Assembly: GCF_902706285.1 (NCBI RefSeq)
Contig: NZ_CACSKD010000016.1
Coordinates: forward strand, 62,001 to 126,000
Length of the DNA stretch: 64,000 nt
Direction: 5' to 3'
DNA from: Rhizobium sp. 18055
GTDB lineage: Bacteria > Pseudomonadota > Alphaproteobacteria > Rhizobiales > Rhizobiaceae
The notes below the pieces were generated by a model, which saw nothing but the letters and a program-made list of their open reading frames with translations, ran no database searches and was not told where the DNA came from. A program made the translations under genes and the position numbers. This document shows positions 42,944-50,884 of the stretch, in pieces. Numbering within the stretch: the first letter of the stretch is position 1; each line of letters begins with the position of its first letter.

Positions 42944-44122
42944 ATGACACAGACCGCAAAGCCGGACCTCCGTCCGAACAATACCCATTTCTCTTCTGGC
43001 CCTTGCTCGAAGCGGCCCGGTTGGTCGCTTGAAGCCCTTTCCGACGCGCCGCTTGGCCGTTCGCACCGCGCGAAAGTCGGAAAGACGAAGCTGAAGCAGG
43101 CCATCGATCTTACCCGTGAAATTCTGGAAGTGCCCGCGGACTACCGCATCGGCATCGTTCCTGCCTCCGATACCGGCGCCGTCGAAATGGCACTCTGGTC
43201 GCTGCTCGGCGAGCGCGGCGTCGATATGGTCGCCTGGGAAAGCTTTGGCGCCGGTTGGGTCACCGACGTCGTCAAGCAGCTGAAGCTGAAAGATGTCCGC
43301 AAGATCGAAGCCGATTACGGCGAGCTGCCTGACCTCTCGACCATCGATTTCGACCGCGACGTCGTCTTCACCTGGAACGGCACCACCTCCGGTGTGCGCG
43401 TTCCGAACGCCGATTTCATCCCTGCCGACCGCAAGGGCCTGACGATCTGCGATGCGACCTCTGCCGCATTCGCGCAGAACCTCGATTTCGCCAAGCTCGA
43501 TGTCGTTACCTTCTCCTGGCAGAAGGTTCTCGGCGGCGAGGGCGCGCATGGCGTCATCATCCTGTCGCCGCGTGCCGTCGAACGTCTGACGACCTACGCA
43601 CCGGCCTGGCCGCTGCCGAAGATTTTCCGCATGACCTCGGGCGGCAAGCTGATCGAGGGCATATTCACCGGCGAAACCATCAACACGCCGTCGATGCTCT
43701 GCGTCGAGGACTATATCGATGCGCTGCAGTGGTCGAAGCAGGTCGGCGGTCTGAAGGGCCTGATGGCCCGTGCCGACGCCAATGCCAAGGTGATTGCCGA
43801 CTTCGTGGCTGCCAACGACTGGATCGCCAACCTGGCGGTGAAGGCCGAGACGGCTTCGAACACCTCGGTCTGCCTGAAGATCACCGACAAGGACGTGGCG
43901 GCACTCGACGCCGACGGCCAGGCGAACTTCGCCAAGGGTCTCGTCTCCCTGCTCGACAAGGAAGGTGTCGCATATGACATCGGCCATTACCGCGACGCGC
44001 CGTCCGGCCTTCGCATCTGGGCAGGCGCCACCATCGAAACGGCAGACATGCAGACGCTGATGCCGTGGCTGACCTGGGCTTTCGAGACCCAGAAGGCAAC
44101 GCTGTCCCAGGCTGCGGCCTGA
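42944..44122 (+). CDS. serC: Phosphoserine transaminase SerC
   Basis: PLP enzyme that makes O-phosphoserine from 3-phosphohydroxypyruvate, second step of serine biosynthesis. 392 residues, of the alphaproteobacterial type (TIGR01365), with HFSSGPCSKRPGW at the N-terminus, the substrate/PLP regions GIVPASDTGAVEMALWSL and FTWNGTTSGVRVP, and the Schiff-base Lys in VVTFSWQKVLGGEGAHGV (about residue 194). Directly follows the structured leader and precedes serA by 85 bp. Confidence 0.97.
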   Translation: MTQTAKPDLRPNNTHFSSGPCSKRPGWSLEALSDAPLGRSHRAKVGKTKLKQAIDLTREILEVPADYRIGIVPASDTGAVEMALWSLLGERGVDMVAWESFGAGWVTDVVKQLKLKDVRKIEADYGELPDLSTIDFDRDVVFTWNGTTSGVRVPNADFIPADRKGLTICDATSAAFAQNLDFAKLDVVTFSWQKVLGGEGAHGVIILSPRAVERLTTYAPAWPLPKIFRMTSGGKLIEGIFTGETINTPSMLCVEDYIDALQWSKQVGGLKGLMARADANAKVIADFVAANDWIANLAVKAETASNTSVCLKITDKDVAALDADGQANFAKGLVSLLDKEGVAYDIGHYRDAPSGLRIWAGATIETADMQTLMPWLTWAFETQKATLSQAAA

Positions 44123-44135
44123 GTTGATCGCATAG

Positions 44136-44158
44136 GGCTCCGCCGAACGGGCGGAGCC
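44136..44158 (+). terminator. Hairpin between serC and serA
   Basis: GGCTCCGCC and GGCGGAGCC form a perfect 9-bp stem with a 5-base loop. No U-tract follows, so it may limit, process or stabilise the message rather than end it; its real role is unclear. Confidence 0.4.
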
Positions 44159-44207
44159 ACGCATCGCTGATTTCATCCATCGCTGAACTTTTTGAAGGAA
44201 GCCCCCA

Positions 44208-45803
44208 ATGGCACCTCGCGTTCTCGTATCCGACGAACTGTCGGAAACCGCCGTCCAGATCTTCCGTGATCGCGGCGTAGACGTCGATTTCCAGCCGCAG
44301 CTCGGCAAGGACAAGGACAAGCTCGCCGAAATCATCGGCAATTACGATGGTCTGGCCATCCGCTCCGCCACCAAGGCGACGGAAAAGCTGATTGCTGCCG
44401 CGACCAACCTCAAGGTCATCGGCCGCGCCGGCATCGGCGTCGATAACGTCGATATTCCGGCCGCCTCGCGCCGCGGCATCATCGTCATGAACACGCCGTT
44501 CGGCAACTCGATCACCACGGCAGAGCACGCCATCGCGCTGATGTTCGCCGTTGCCCGCCAGCTGCCGCAGGCCGATGCCTCGACGCAGGCCGGCAAGTGG
44601 GAAAAGTCGAAGTTCATGGGTGTCGAGATTACCGGCAAGACGCTCGGCGTCATCGGTGCCGGCAATATCGGCGGCATCGTCTGCAAGAAGGCCATCGGGC
44701 TGGGCATGCATGTTTTGGCCTATGACCCCTTCCTGTCGAAGGAACGCGCCGAAGAGATGGGCGTCACCAAGGTCGAGCTCGACGAGCTGCTGGCCAAGGC
44801 CGACTTCATCACGCTGCACGTCCCGATGACCGACAAGACCCGCGGCATCCTCGGCAAGGAAAACCTCGCCAAGACCAAGCCCGGCGTGCGCATCATCAAC
44901 TGCGCCCGTGGTGGCCTGGTTGACGAGGCAGCGCTTGCCGAAGCGATCAAGTCTGGCCACGTTGCCGGGGCCGGCTTCGACGTGTTCGAAGTCGAGCCTG
45001 CCAAGGAAAGCCCGCTGTTCGGCCTGCCGAACGTCGTCTGCACGCCGCATCTTGGCGCCTCGACCACGGAAGCGCAGGAAAACGTTGCCCTGCAGGTTGC
45101 CGAGCAGATGTCGGATTACCTGATCAAGGGTGCCGTTTCCAACGCCATCAACATGCCGTCGATCACCGCTGAAGAAGCGCCGCTGCTGAAGCCGTTCATC
45201 AAGCTTGCCGACGTTCTCGGCGCCTTCGTCGGCCAGGTCACCGACGAGCCGATCAAGGAAATCGAGATCCTCTACGACGGCGTCACCGCCGGCATGAACA
45301 CCCGGGCGCTGACATCGGCAACGCTGGCCGGTCTGATCCGCAGCCAGGTCTCCGACGTCAACATGGTTTCGGCGCCGGTGATGATCAAGGAAAAGGGCAT
45401 CGTGCTCTCCGAAGTCAAGCGCGACAAGACCGGCGTCTATGACGGCTACATCAAGCTGACGGTGAAGACCGAAACGATGACCCGTTCGGTCGCCGGTACG
45501 GTGTTTTCCGACGGCAAGCCGCGCTTCATCCAGATCAAGGGCATCAATCTCGACGCCGATGTCGGCAGCCACATGGTCTACATCACCAACACCGACGTTC
45601 CCGGCATGATCGGCTTCATCGGCACGACGCTCGGTGCCGCCGGCGTCAACATCGCCAACTTCCAGCTCGGTCGCGACCAGCAGGGCGGCGATGCGATCGC
45701 GCTGCTCTACGTCGATGGTCCGCTCGGCGTCGACGTGCTGGCAAAATTAACTGCCAACGCAGCAATCCGACAGGCCAAGCCGCTCGTATTTGCTGTAGAT
45801 TGA
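44208..45803 (+). CDS. serA: D-3-phosphoglycerate dehydrogenase SerA
   Basis: First step of serine biosynthesis, oxidising 3-phosphoglycerate with NAD+. 531 residues, the long form: NAD site LGVIGAGNIGGIVCKKAIG near 150, catalytic Arg/Glu/His in NCARGGLVDEAALAEAI, DVFEVEP and TPHLGAST, an intervening domain, and a C-terminal ACT domain (YITNTDVPGMIGFIGTTLG) for serine feedback. GAAGGAAG is 6 bp before the ATG. Co-oriented with serC. Confidence 0.98.
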   Translation: MAPRVLVSDELSETAVQIFRDRGVDVDFQPQLGKDKDKLAEIIGNYDGLAIRSATKATEKLIAAATNLKVIGRAGIGVDNVDIPAASRRGIIVMNTPFGNSITTAEHAIALMFAVARQLPQADASTQAGKWEKSKFMGVEITGKTLGVIGAGNIGGIVCKKAIGLGMHVLAYDPFLSKERAEEMGVTKVELDELLAKADFITLHVPMTDKTRGILGKENLAKTKPGVRIINCARGGLVDEAALAEAIKSGHVAGAGFDVFEVEPAKESPLFGLPNVVCTPHLGASTTEAQENVALQVAEQMSDYLIKGAVSNAINMPSITAEEAPLLKPFIKLADVLGAFVGQVTDEPIKEIEILYDGVTAGMNTRALTSATLAGLIRSQVSDVNMVSAPVMIKEKGIVLSEVKRDKTGVYDGYIKLTVKTETMTRSVAGTVFSDGKPRFIQIKGINLDADVGSHMVYITNTDVPGMIGFIGTTLGAAGVNIANFQLGRDQQGGDAIALLYVDGPLGVDVLAKLTANAAIRQAKPLVFAVD

Positions 45804-45831
45804 GCATTCCTCCCAAGGAAGCATTGAAGAG

Positions 45832-45860
45832 ACCCGGCACAGGTAACTGTGCCGGGTTTT
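45832..45860 (+). terminator. Rho-independent terminator after serA
   Basis: ACCCGGCACAG and CTGTGCCGGGT form an 11-bp perfect stem with a GTAA loop, followed by TTTTCTGTTTC. Its stem sequence closely resembles the hairpin at 46710-46743. Confidence 0.92.
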
Positions 45861-45956
45861 CTGTTTCTGGACGCGGGCGAGGCCGTTGATCGCTCGCGAC
45901 GGGGCGCTATCTACCTGCGGGCGTTGCCATTCCGGCCCATCCCCGAGGAGATTTTC

Positions 45957-46109
45957 ATGACACGATTTGCCGTTGCCATTGCCCTGACATCGCTGCTGGC
46001 GCTGTCGTCCTGCGCCAATACGGCCAATGGTCTTGCCAAGGACGGCCGCCAGATGGGCAACGCCGTTGATGACAGCACCCACCGCGTGCTCAAAGCCGGG
46101 CAGAACTGA
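45957..46109 (+). CDS. Entericidin-like small lipoprotein
   Basis: A 50-residue EcnA/EcnB-family lipoprotein: MTRFAVAIALTSLLALSSC (lipobox LSSC, Cys19), then a short amphipathic helix with NTANGLAKDGRQMGNAVDDS. GAGGAG is 7 bp before the ATG. In enterics the pair acts as a toxin/antidote; here only one is present, as is usual in rhizobia, and the role is unknown. Confidence 0.85.
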   Translation: MTRFAVAIALTSLLALSSCANTANGLAKDGRQMGNAVDDSTHRVLKAGQN

Positions 46110-46240
46110 TTGCCCGGCGCGGCGCCAAGACGGCTGTGACAGGATGCGCCGTCGCTGCCTTCGCTCCTGTTACCAGCGGAGGGATCAGGCAGGGGGCAGC
46201 GGTTTGCTCACGAGACTTCCAGGAGAACTGATTCTCTGAT

Positions 46241-46272
46241 GCAAAAGAGAGCCCGCCAGATCTGGCGAGCTC
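46241..46272 (-). terminator. Rho-independent terminator after the Ala/Pro-rich membrane protein gene
   Basis: On the minus strand GAGCTCGCCAGA pairs with TCTGGCGGGCTC (one G-U), followed by TCTTTTG. Ends the 98-residue gene. Confidence 0.75.
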
Positions 46273-46300
46273 GTTCTTTGCGTCCGTATCTGACCGAGGC

Positions 46301-46597
46301 TTACTGCGGGGTTGCAGGCGCCGGGGTCGCAGGTGCTGGAGTCGCGGGCGCCGGGGCTGCTGCAGGCGGCGTTGCGGCCGGTGGGGTGGCCTGCATGGCT
46401 GGCGGCGCGGCTGGTTCGGTGACCGGCGCGGTGGTCTTCGGCGCGGTTGCCATCGGACCGGTTCCACCTCTTGGCCAGTAGGTCGCAGCCAAAGCGACGA
46501 TGACGACCAAAAGGGCAACGACGACCCACATGGTCTTCGACGAACCCTTCGGTGGCTTGCTGCCCAGCGCATCTGGGCGGTTGAAATCATTGGTCAT
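46301..46597 (-). CDS. Small Ala/Pro-rich membrane protein
   Basis: A 98-residue protein: hydrophilic start (MTNDFNRPDALGSKPPKGSS), one membrane helix (MWVVVALLVVIVALAATYW), then an Ala/Pro/Thr-rich tail of repeated PAP-type units (PATPPAAAPAPATPAPATP). Topology is probably N-in with the disordered tail in the periplasm. A very strong AGGAGGAGG ribosome-binding site precedes ATG 46597. Function unknown; it may be a divergent relative of small Pro-rich envelope proteins. Confidence 0.72.
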   Translation of the reverse strand: MTNDFNRPDALGSKPPKGSSKTMWVVVALLVVIVALAATYWPRGGTGPMATAPKTTAPVTEPAAPPAMQATPPAATPPAAAPAPATPAPATPAPATPQ

Positions 46598-46709
46598 GAT
46601 ACTCCTCCTCCTAAGCCATTAACTCGTCAGCCGGCGGCAAGTTCCAGAATGCCGGCAATTTGCCCATGCGAGCGCGTCTGGCGCGCCTGTGATCTACCGG
46701 TGAAGACGA

Positions 46710-46743
46710 CAGAACCCGGCACAGGGTGACGTGCCGGGTTCTG
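46710..46743. terminator. Hairpin near the end of the Ser/Thr-rich gene, related to the serA terminator
   Basis: CAGAACCCGGCAC and GTGCCGGGTTCTG form a 13-bp stem with an 8-base loop. It shares CCCGGCACAGG/GTGCCGGG with the serA terminator 880 bp away. It would end the minus-strand Ser/Thr-rich gene (stop at 46803), though the U-tract on that side is poor. Confidence 0.6.
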
Positions 46744-46802
46744 TTATTTGCGGCGGCAAGCGATGTGCTGCTCGGCGGTGTCGGCGCGCCGAGCCGGCCC
46801 GC

Positions 46803-47651
46803 TCAGAACTGTTGGTAGAGAAGCGTCACCATATCGACACGGCTCTCGTCACTGCCGCTCTGGACGCCGAAGAGCGACAGGAACGGCGATGCGTTGCCAT
46901 TGGAGGACTGCGAGAACAGGGATGTCAGGCGCTGCGCTTCAAGCTGCTGTTCGGCCTGCTTCTTCAACAGGTCGGTCACGTCGATGCTGTCTTCGTCGGT
47001 TTCGGTCTTGGAATTGCTGGCAGCCGTCGATGTGGACGATGGGCTCGTCGTCTGCCGCGGAACGGTCGGGGTCACGGCAGGCGTTGTGGCGGCACTGTCT
47101 GTGGTGTGGCCGGATGCGGGCGCGGTGGAGCCACTGCCGGTGGCCGAATTGGCCGATGTGGTCTGCTGCGTGTCCGTCGGGGTGCTGGCGCTTACGTCGC
47201 TTGACGGCTTCCCGGTCGCCTCGTCCGCATCCTCTGCGCCAGACGTTCCCGTCTGATCGCTCGCTTCCGGCTGGCTGGCCTGCTGTTGCCCGGCGGCGGC
47301 CTGCGGCTCGCTGCTGTCAGGCGTTGTCGTGGGTGAGGAAGGCGGCTGTTCGGTGGATGGCGCCTCGCCGGTTGAGGGCTGGTCAGATCCGGAAGTGGCT
47401 TCTGTCTGGTCCGCCGATTGGCCGGATCCGGCTTCCTGGGTCTCGTCGCCGTCGGTGGCTGTCGCCTGGGCCGAGTAGGTTTCGTCGTCTGTTTCCTCCG
47501 GCGGATAGGCGGCCGGATCGTCTGCTGGCGTTGGCGACGATGTGGATTCGGGCTGGGTCGTCGATGTCTGGCCGGAGCTTGCAGAGGAGCCTGAGCTCGC
47601 AGCGCTGCTGCCGGATGAAGTGGTCGTTCCTGGGAGGATGCCTTCGAGCAT
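46803..47651 (-). CDS. Ser/Thr-rich low-complexity protein of unknown function
   Basis: A 282-residue protein in which residues 8-210 are almost wholly Ser, Thr, Ala, Gly, Gln, Glu, Asp and Pro, with no hydrophobic core, so it is expected to be disordered. The C-terminal ~60 residues look structured: DVTDLLKKQAEQQLEAQRLT then SLFSQSSNGNASPFLSLFGV, ending in a hydrophobic VDMVTLLYQQF. No signal peptide or membrane helix is seen. The short N-terminus MLEGILPGTTTSSGSS is followed at once by the disordered region. I cannot assign a family; a secreted or cell-surface type protein or filament-associated protein is possible (guess). Confidence 0.68.
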   Translation of the reverse strand: MLEGILPGTTTSSGSSAASSGSSASSGQTSTTQPESTSSPTPADDPAAYPPEETDDETYSAQATATDGDETQEAGSGQSADQTEATSGSDQPSTGEAPSTEQPPSSPTTTPDSSEPQAAAGQQQASQPEASDQTGTSGAEDADEATGKPSSDVSASTPTDTQQTTSANSATGSGSTAPASGHTTDSAATTPAVTPTVPRQTTSPSSTSTAASNSKTETDEDSIDVTDLLKKQAEQQLEAQRLTSLFSQSSNGNASPFLSLFGVQSGSDESRVDMVTLLYQQF

Positions 47652-47877
47652 GATGTGAGAGCCTTGCGAATTTAATGCACAGCGCCCCCTTAGAAGCTCA
47701 TCTGTTTCGCAATCTTCTCAATCAGCCGTTGCTTTTTAAGATAAGTTTATATGCCTAATTTTGCATCTAGTTGAATTGCTTGGTAAATACACGCCCTGCG
47801 GATGGTTGTGCCGATTCCCCGACAATATCAGGGGAAAAAGCGGCGCCATGGGTCAAATTAAGACATCGGTAAGCCTG

Positions 47878-50199
47878 TTATGACTTTGGCCGCAAAAGCC
47901 TGAGGGCGTTGATCGTGACCAGTACGGTGGCGCCGGTATCGGCAAGGATTGCCGGCCATAGCCCGGTGATGCCGGCGATGGTCGTGACCAGGAATACCGC
48001 CTTGAGGCCGAGCGCGATGGTGATGTTCTGGGTGATGTTGCGCATGGTGCGCTTCGAGAGCGCGATCATCGCGGCGACATCGCCGACCCTGCCATGCAGG
48101 ATGGCGGCGTCGGCGGTTTCCAGCGCCACGTCGGTGCCGCCGCCCATGGCGATGCCGATATCGGCCGCAGCCAGCGCCGGGGCGTCGTTGATGCCATCGC
48201 CGACCTTGGCGACCTTAAGGCCCTGACGCTGCAACTCGCCGACGATCCTCTGCTTGTCCTCGGGCATCAGTTCGGCGCGGACCTCGATGCCGAGTTCCTG
48301 GCCGATGGCGTTGGCAGTGCGGCTGTTGTCGCCGGTCAGCATGACGATCTTGATGCCGGCGTCGGTGAGGGCCTTGAGGCCGGCCTCGGCGTCGTCGCGC
48401 GGTTCGTCGCGCATGGCGATGGCGCCGGAGAGCACGCCACCTGAGATCAGCACGGAGACGGTCTTGCCCTGGTCGTTCAGCGTGGCGATCTGTGCCAGCT
48501 GTTCCGGCGACAGCGCGATGCGTTCGGCTGCGGCTCTCGGTGAGCCGAGGAAGATGTCGCGGCCCTCGACGGTCGCGGTCACGCCCTTGCCGCCGAGTGC
48601 CTTGGCGTTGCTGGCCGTGGGAATGGTGATGGCATCCTTGGCGGCCTTGCTGAGGATGGCGAGCGCCAGCGGGTGGCTGGAGCCGGTCTCCAGCGCTGCG
48701 GCATTGGTCAGAACCTCTGTCTCGGAGTGGCCGAAGCTGAGGATGTCGGTGACAACAGGCTTGCCCTGCGTCAGCGTGCCGGTCTTGTCGAGCGCTACCG
48801 CATTGATCTTGTCAAGCGTCTCCAGCACCGCGCCGCCTTTCAGCAGCAGGCCGCGGCGGGCGCCTGACGACAGCGATGCGGCGATGGCGGCGGGAGTGGA
48901 GATGACCAGTGCGCAGGGGCAGCCGATCAAAAGGATCGCCAGGCCCTTGTAGACCCACTCGTTCCATGAGCCGCCGGCCAGCAGCGGCGGCAGGATGGCG
49001 ACCAGAGCGGCGACGACGACGACACCCGGCGTATAATAGCGCGAGAAGCGATCGATGAAGCGTTCGGTGGGCGCCTTCTTCTCCTGGGCTTCCTCGACCA
49101 GACGGACGACACGGGCAATAGTGTTGTCAGCGGCAGCGGCGGTCACTTTCACACGCAGTGCCGCGTCGCCGTTGACCGTGCCGGCAAACACCGTGTCGCC
49201 TTCGCCCTTGCGGACCGGCGTGCTTTCACCTGTGACCGGTGCCTCGTCGATGGCGCTTTCGCCAGACAGAATGGTGCCGTCGGCGGAGATGCGGTCACCG
49301 GGGCGGACAAGGATGGTGGCGCCGACGGCAAGGGTTTCGGCCGGGACTTCGCGGGTGGTGCCGTTGTCTTCGAGCAGGGCGCTTTTTGGCACCAGCGTCG
49401 TCAGCGACTGGATGCTGGCACGCGCCTTGCCTGCTGCAACCCCCTCCAGCAATTCTCCGACGAGAAACAGGAAGACCACGGTTGCCGCTTCCTCGCCGGC
49501 ATGGATGATGACGGCGCCGACGGCGGCGATGGTCATCAGCATCTCGATCGAAAACGGCGTGCCCGCAAGTGCCGCCATGACGGCCCGGCGCGCGATCGGG
49601 ATGAGGCCGACCAGCATGGCGGCGATGAAGGCATAGGGGGCGATTGCCGGAACCAGGTGACCGACGAGGTAGGCGATGACGAGGGCAGCACCCGAGACGA
49701 TCGTCAACCGACCCTTCCGGCTCTGCCACCAGGGGCCGGACATCGGCGCGTGATCATGACCGTGCAGACCTTCGATCTCGGCGGGTTCGTCATGCATGGC
49801 GTGATCATGATCATGGTGATCGTCAGCATCACCGGGTTCATGACCGTGCACGTCGCCCTGTCCATCTGCGTGGTCGTGGCTGCAGTTCGGGCCGTGAACG
49901 TGCTCACCAGAGCCATGTGAATGGTCGTGCTTAGAGGCGGCCGGCGTCGGTTTCGCGGTCGCTGCGAACTGCCTGACAGCATAACCGAGGCCGATGACCT
50001 TCTTCTCGATGGCTGCGAGATCGCCGCTGCCATCGTGGCGCACGGTCATCGTGCCGGATGTGACGGAGACCGAAACGTCCTCCACGCCCGGCATGCGGCG
50101 CACGGCAGTGTCGATCTTGGCGGCGCAACTGGCGCAATCCATGCCTTCGACCCTGTAGCGCTTCTCGACCATGTCGCTCATCATCCGCTTCCTTGCCAT
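47878..50199 (-). CDS. zntA: Heavy-metal P1B-type ATPase (Zn/Cd/Pb exporter, ZntA/CadA-like)
   Basis: Inner-membrane pump that exports soft divalent metals at ATP cost. 773 residues: an N-terminal HMA domain with the metal-binding RVEGMDCASCAAKID (Cys22, Cys25), a His-rich stretch of ~65 residues (about 87-155, many HDH and HGH units), transmembrane domain with the CPC motif LIGCPCALVISTP (about 425), the phosphorylated AVALDKTGTLTQGKP (about 470), HP in the soluble domain (SSHPLALAI) and GDGINDAPALAAADIG. The His-rich insert is longer than in E. coli ZntA. It is divergent from a MerR regulator and carries a MerR-type promoter, so metal induction is likely. Confidence 0.96.
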   Translation of the reverse strand: MARKRMMSDMVEKRYRVEGMDCASCAAKIDTAVRRMPGVEDVSVSVTSGTMTVRHDGSGDLAAIEKKVIGLGYAVRQFAATAKPTPAASKHDHSHGSGEHVHGPNCSHDHADGQGDVHGHEPGDADDHHDHDHAMHDEPAEIEGLHGHDHAPMSGPWWQSRKGRLTIVSGAALVIAYLVGHLVPAIAPYAFIAAMLVGLIPIARRAVMAALAGTPFSIEMLMTIAAVGAVIIHAGEEAATVVFLFLVGELLEGVAAGKARASIQSLTTLVPKSALLEDNGTTREVPAETLAVGATILVRPGDRISADGTILSGESAIDEAPVTGESTPVRKGEGDTVFAGTVNGDAALRVKVTAAAADNTIARVVRLVEEAQEKKAPTERFIDRFSRYYTPGVVVVAALVAILPPLLAGGSWNEWVYKGLAILLIGCPCALVISTPAAIAASLSSGARRGLLLKGGAVLETLDKINAVALDKTGTLTQGKPVVTDILSFGHSETEVLTNAAALETGSSHPLALAILSKAAKDAITIPTASNAKALGGKGVTATVEGRDIFLGSPRAAAERIALSPEQLAQIATLNDQGKTVSVLISGGVLSGAIAMRDEPRDDAEAGLKALTDAGIKIVMLTGDNSRTANAIGQELGIEVRAELMPEDKQRIVGELQRQGLKVAKVGDGINDAPALAAADIGIAMGGGTDVALETADAAILHGRVGDVAAMIALSKRTMRNITQNITIALGLKAVFLVTTIAGITGLWPAILADTGATVLVTINALRLLRPKS

Positions 50200-50211
50200 T
50201 GCTGAGCATCC

Positions 50212-50242
50212 TTCCTACATCCTCTAGCGACTAGAGGTGCAA
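50212..50242 (-). promoter_or_regulatory. MerR-type metal-responsive promoter/operator of the zntA-like gene
   Basis: The gap holds a perfect palindrome CCTCTAG-CGA-CTAGAGG (50221-50237). Read toward zntA, a -35 TTGCAC (50237-50242) and a -10-like TAGGAA (50212-50217) flank it with a 19-bp spacer. An over-long spacer with a palindrome inside is the hallmark of MerR-controlled promoters, where metal-bound regulator untwists the DNA. Elements and spacing are seen directly; regulation is inferred from family. Confidence 0.75.
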
Positions 50243-50252
50243 GAGGAAAGTC

Positions 50253-50705
50253 ATGAAAAAGATCACCATCGGCGAGGCGTCGCGGCAGAGCGGCGTCAAG
50301 GTGCCCACGATCCGCTACTACGAGGGCATCGGGCTATTGAGTGAGCCGAGCCGCAGCGAGGGAAACCAGCGTGCCTACGAGCCTGCCGACATCAGCCGGC
50401 TGGTGTTCATCCGCCATGCGCGCGAACTGGGCTTCGAGGTCGATGCGATCCGCACGCTGCTGACCTTGCAGGACGATCCGCATCAGTCGTGTGCATCAGC
50501 CGATGCGATTGCCAAGGCGCGGCTTGTCGATGTCGAGCAGCGCATCCGCAGCCTGATGGCACTGAAGGTGGAGCTGGAAGCGATGGTCGAGGGATGCGGG
50601 CATGGTCGCGTCGATCAGTGCCGGGTGATCGAGGTCCTGGCCGATCACGGCCAGTGCGCGCATGCGCATCACGGATTGCCGGCGTTGAATATTCCGGCTT
50701 CCTGA
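50253..50705 (+). CDS. MerR-family heavy-metal-responsive regulator (CadR/ZntR/PbrR-like)
   Basis: A 150-residue MerR regulator: winged HTH (TIGEASRQSGVKVPTIRYYE), long dimerisation helix, and a C-terminal metal-binding loop. Candidate metal ligands are Cys in DDPHQSCASAD near residue 79, CGHGRVDQCRVIEV near 113-120, and a terminal His/Cys run (DHGQCAHAHHG). The Cys at 79 plus the later Cys pair matches the Cd/Pb/Zn group. Divergent from the P1B ATPase with a palindromic promoter between them. Confidence 0.9.
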   Translation: MKKITIGEASRQSGVKVPTIRYYEGIGLLSEPSRSEGNQRAYEPADISRLVFIRHARELGFEVDAIRTLLTLQDDPHQSCASADAIAKARLVDVEQRIRSLMALKVELEAMVEGCGHGRVDQCRVIEVLADHGQCAHAHHGLPALNIPAS

Positions 50706-50884
50706 AGTGAGGGGCCAAATCTTTCCGAGGCGTGAACAAAAACCGCGAAACTTAACAGTCCGTGAAGTTTCTGCACACGGCAAAGGCTATCCGCCTAAAG
50801 TTTGTGCGCTTTATGATTCTGATTTTATTTAGTTTTTTTCACTATACCAGAAAAGTCCGCCATCAAATTCATGTGATTTTACCG

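Noticed and set aside
43881..45572. Long minus-strand frame across serA
   Set aside because: Shadow of serA; it has no recognisable domains and no start signal.
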